From JBFHES01 sp041584015 (lineage in GTDB: Bacteria; Bacteroidota; Bacteroidia; Bacteroidales; M50B96), in NCBI GenBank assembly GCA_041584015.1, contig JBFHES010000213.1, positions 1 through 7,979 of the forward strand: 7,979 nucleotides of DNA, in the 5' to 3' direction. The position numbers and the translations under genes were made by a program. The notes beneath the pieces were generated by a model. That model was not told where the DNA came from, did not search any database, and worked only from the letters and a program-made list of their open reading frames with translations. Positions 6,076-7,979 of this stretch are shown here, piece by piece; the first letter of the stretch is position 1; each line of letters begins with the position of its first letter.

Positions 6076-7401
6076 CTATCCTATCGGATGATGCTTGTTA
6101 AATTCTTTAAGTCTGTACTCCAATGCCTCAAACTGACTTTCATGCGTTTGCGAAACACAGGCGCGAAGTCCTTCATGTCGCTCGCTTCCGGTAATATCTA
6201 AGGAGATAGCACTAACACCATAATACAGCAATTCTTCAATCAACTCAACTCCGCTCATACCCGGATATGAAATTGTAAAGTAAAAACCATCAGCAATCGG
6301 ATTGTCTTCATCTTTATCATAAACAATCTCAAAACCATTATCGGTAAATGCTTTTTTCATAAACTTAGCACGTTCGCCATAAACCTTAACATCATTGATA
6401 AAACTAAACGTTCCGTCGTTAACCGCTTTTAACATGGCCGCAAAACCATACTGTACCGTATGTGCAACACCCGACGATAAGGCATAAAGAGCTCCGTATA
6501 CAATAGCATACCCAAACTCATCGGAAGAAAAGAAACGCTTTAAATCCGGATAATGACGACTGTAAAGCTTATCAGAAATCACCATTGCTCCAATGCGTTG
6601 TCCTGCATAGCTAAATGCTTTTGAGCTTGAGATAAGCAACATATAATTGTCTGTATAATGAGCTACCGATGGCTGATATGGCGCCTGACCCGGAACAGAA
6701 TAATCCTTACGGAAGTCCATAGCAAAGTAAGCCAAATCTTCAATCACAATCACATCATACTTATCTGCCATCTCGGCAATTATCTTCAGTTCTGTTTCAG
6801 TAAAACAAATCCATGATGGGTTATTTGGGTTTGAGTAAATTAAAGTTGAGATATTACCATCTGATAAATAACTCTCCAATTTCTCGCGCAATAATTCACC
6901 TCTATAATTGTAAACATCAAAAGTTTCGTACTTCAAACCGATCACCTTCATTTGCTGCTTTTGCACAGGAAAACCCGGATCGATAAACAAGGTGGTATCT
7001 TTCTTGGCATCACGGCGGCTGGCCACAAGGAAAGCAGCATATGCGCCCTGCATTGATCCAACGCTTGGGATACATCCCTGCTCCGCTACATCAATGTTAA
7101 GGAATAATTTTACAAATCGAGATATCTCAGGCTTTAGTTCCGCAATCCCTTCTATCATTGGATACTTTGAAGCAACACCAGCTTTAAGCGCAGCAATTTC
7201 TGCATTAGTACCAATCTCTGGTGGCATAATACCGGGAACACCCATTTCCATGCGGATGAACTTTTCGCCCGTTGCTTTCTCAATATTATTTACAACTCTT
7301 ACCAGTTCGCGAATAGTGCCGCTACCAACCTGTTCAAGTCCGCTTTCTTCAATTTTACTTTTAACTATATTATAATCAATAGGTGTTTCCTTCATTATCA
7401 T
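6076..7401 (-). CDS. Pyridoxal-phosphate-dependent aminotransferase, class I/II (fold type I)
   Basis: A cytoplasmic transaminase of the aspartate aminotransferase superfamily, 441 residues and apparently complete. Visible active-site features are GSMQGAY (115-121), which cups the PLP phosphate; Asn194 in SNPNNP; Asp222 and Tyr225 in EDLAY, which contact the pyridine ring; the Schiff-base Lys261 in SSSKAFSYAGQRIG; Arg269; and Arg413 in EGLRA, the expected binder of the substrate alpha-carboxylate. This is the full set needed for catalysis. The amino-acid substrate cannot be told from the sequence. The second ATG, two codons downstream (7395), is an equally possible start; no Shine-Dalgarno sequence separates them. 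The gene is flanked by its own promoter and terminator and shows no operon partner. It is also transcribed in the same direction as rpmH, but terminators lie between them. Confidence 0.93.
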   Translation of the reverse strand: MIMKETPIDYNIVKSKIEESGLEQVGSGTIRELVRVVNNIEKATGEKFIRMEMGVPGIMPPEIGTNAEIAALKAGVASKYPMIEGIAELKPEISRFVKLFLNIDVAEQGCIPSVGSMQGAYAAFLVASRRDAKKDTTLFIDPGFPVQKQQMKVIGLKYETFDVYNYRGELLREKLESYLSDGNISTLIYSNPNNPSWICFTETELKIIAEMADKYDVIVIEDLAYFAMDFRKDYSVPGQAPYQPSVAHYTDNYMLLISSSKAFSYAGQRIGAMVISDKLYSRHYPDLKRFFSSDEFGYAIVYGALYALSSGVAHTVQYGFAAMLKAVNDGTFSFINDVKVYGERAKFMKKAFTDNGFEIVYDKDEDNPIADGFYFTISYPGMSGVELIEELLYYGVSAISLDITGSERHEGLRACVSQTHESQFEALEYRLKEFNKHHPIG

Positions 7402-7435
7402 ATATTTTAAGTGATTTCTGCTTATGCAATTATAT

Positions 7436-7443
7436 CAAATCTA
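7436..7443 (-). promoter_or_regulatory. Bacteroidota -7 promoter element for the aminotransferase
   Basis: The minus strand reads TAGATTTG, an exact match to TAnnTTTG. Transcription would start near 7430, about 30 nt before the start codon. No clear -33 TTTG is seen upstream. Confidence 0.55.
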
Positions 7444-7510
7444 CCGATGATAAAGAAATAATAAGATATGATGTAAAACAATAAATCCTTCTGCTAAATC
7501 TGGCTTTGAA

Positions 7511-7538
7511 AATAAAAAATCCCAACCATATGGTCAGG
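7511..7538 (-). terminator. Possible second terminator downstream of rpmH
   Basis: On the minus strand CCTGACCAT (7530-7538) can pair with ATGGTTGGG (7521-7529), using two G-U pairs around the palindrome CCATATGG. GATTTTTTATTTT follows. It lies beyond the stronger terminator at 7548-7579 and may act as a backup, keeping rpmH transcripts out of the aminotransferase gene. Confidence 0.4.
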
Positions 7539-7547
7539 ACACACAAA

Positions 7548-7579
7548 CAAAAAAAGGTAAAAGCCAATGACTTCTACCT
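7548..7579 (-). terminator. Rho-independent terminator of rpmH
   Basis: On the minus strand AGGTAGAAG (7571-7579) pairs with CTTTTACCT (7555-7563) in a 9-bp stem with one G-U pair and a 7-nt loop. A run of T follows (complement of 7549-7555). Confidence 0.82.
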
Positions 7580-7604
7580 GTATATCTTTAAAGAAAGGGT
7601 TTAA

Positions 7605-7763
7605 TTAAACCTTATGACGTGGCTCGTCAGAAACTGTTACTCTCTTACGACCTTTAGCACGTCTGGCGTTAACAACCTTACGGCCATTAGCAGTTGCCAT
7701 GCGCTCTCTGAAACCATGCTTATTCTTTCTCTTTCTATTCGAAGGTTGAAACGTTCTTTTCAT
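7605..7763 (-). CDS. rpmH: 50S ribosomal protein L34 (bL34)
   Basis: A 52-residue, very basic protein of the large ribosomal subunit. The translation starts MKRTFQPSNRKRKNKHGFRE and continues with RMATANGRKVVNARRAKGRK, the invariant core of bL34. It ends in a short extension RVTVSDEPRHKV, as seen in Bacteroidota members. The gene is shorter than many ORF length cut-offs, so it is easily overlooked. In many bacteria rpmH sits next to rnpA and dnaA; here its neighbours are an aminotransferase and a D-threonine aldolase-like gene. It has its own good promoter (7805-7837) and terminator. Confidence 0.97.
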   Translation of the reverse strand: MKRTFQPSNRKRKNKHGFRERMATANGRKVVNARRAKGRKRVTVSDEPRHKV

Positions 7764-7804
7764 TTGTTTGCCCTTTTATCTTTTTCTATCAAATTTTCGG
7801 ACTG

Positions 7805-7837
7805 CAAAAATAGGATTGTTTTTTAATCTTTCAAATT
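7805..7837 (-). promoter_or_regulatory. Complete Bacteroidota promoter (-33 and -7) for rpmH
   Basis: On the minus strand TTTG (7834-7837), a 21-nt spacer and TATTTTTG (7805-7812) reproduce the Bacteroidota -33/-7 arrangement with an exact -7 element. The predicted start near 7798 gives a leader of about 35 nt. This is the best promoter in the window and fits the high expression expected of a ribosomal protein gene. Confidence 0.7.
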
Positions 7838-7865
7838 ATATTGCAAAGAAATATTAGAAATCTAC

Positions 7866-7979
7866 TTATTCCTGAATACTGAAACTATTCCGCAGTAAAT
7901 TAGCACTTAAGCAAGAATGAACGGGCAATATACCAAGAACGTCTCCAATTTGAAATTGCTTGATCAATTCATCCGACAA
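7866..7979 (-). CDS. C-terminal end of a D-threonine aldolase / D-serine dehydratase-like protein (5' end outside window)
   Basis: A minus-strand frame enters from the right edge and runs 37 codons to a TAA at 7866-7868. The peptide contains IGDVLGILPVHSCLSANLL. This resembles the end of the fold-type III PLP enzymes with a D-serine dehydratase-like C-terminal domain, which typically read 'GD.v.ilP.H.C...NL'. The His-x-Cys pair (HSC) would be the metal ligands used by D-serine dehydratases. The domain acts on D-amino acids, either cleaving D-threonine or dehydrating D-serine; which reaction applies cannot be told from 37 residues. The stop is 29 bases upstream of the rpmH -33 element. The call rests on a short segment and should be read as probable. 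Confidence 0.6.
   Translation of the reverse strand: MSDELIKQFQIGDVLGILPVHSCLSANLLRNSFSIQE

Noticed and set aside
6992..7375. Plus-strand 127-codon frame opposite the aminotransferase
   Set aside because: It is antisense to conserved parts of the aminotransferase, including its PLP phosphate-binding segment. The composition is typical of a shadow frame.
6076..7763. Operon of rpmH and the aminotransferase
   Set aside because: Both genes are on the minus strand, but a strong terminator (plus a possible second) and an exact -7 element lie between them.
7614..7826. Plus-strand 70-codon frame near the right end
   Set aside because: It is antisense to rpmH and its promoter. The minus-strand translation is an unmistakable bL34.

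Overview
The window looks like a stretch of chromosome from a Bacteroidota bacterium. The evidence is two secreted proteins with C-terminal type A sorting domains of the type IX secretion system (T9SS), four exact matches to the Bacteroidota -7 promoter element TAnnTTTG, A/T-rich intergenic DNA and no clear Shine-Dalgarno sites. The broken-off gene at the left edge encodes a tungsten/molybdenum aldehyde:ferredoxin oxidoreductase, which fits an anaerobic or facultatively anaerobic lifestyle. A marine Marinilabiliales-like organism is my guess from general impression, not something the sequence proves.

Layout from left to right. (1) 2-1168 (+) is the C-terminal part of an AOR-family oxidoreductase, followed by a long perfect inverted repeat and a good intrinsic terminator. 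(2) 1286-2113 and 2179-2985 (both -) are tandem paralogous T9SS cargo proteins of unknown function, with nearly identical ends and diverged centres. (3) 3266-4960 (+) is an exported family C69 dipeptidase, transcribed divergently from the cargo pair. (4) 5295-5645 (+) is rplS (ribosomal protein bL19), with its own promoter, a leader that can fold, and a strong terminator. (5) 5646-6075 holds no convincing gene but contains a probable dispersed repeat. It carries a 74-codon open frame on the minus strand that has no start codon. (6) 6076-7401 (-) is a class I/II PLP aminotransferase with its own promoter and terminator. (7) 7605-7763 (-) is rpmH (ribosomal protein bL34), a 52-residue gene that is easy to miss. 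(8) 7866-7979 (-) is the last 37 codons of a gene that resembles the C-terminus of the D-threonine aldolase / D-serine dehydratase family.

Most genes appear to be separate transcription units, each with its own terminator. The only likely operon is the cargo pair, where a 65-bp gap shows no promoter match. I see no mobile element, CRISPR array, tRNA or rRNA, and no defence or biosynthetic system. The observations most worth following up are the start-less conserved-looking frame at 5744-5965, the synonymous-site identity of the two cargo genes in their sorting domains, and the foldable rplS leader.
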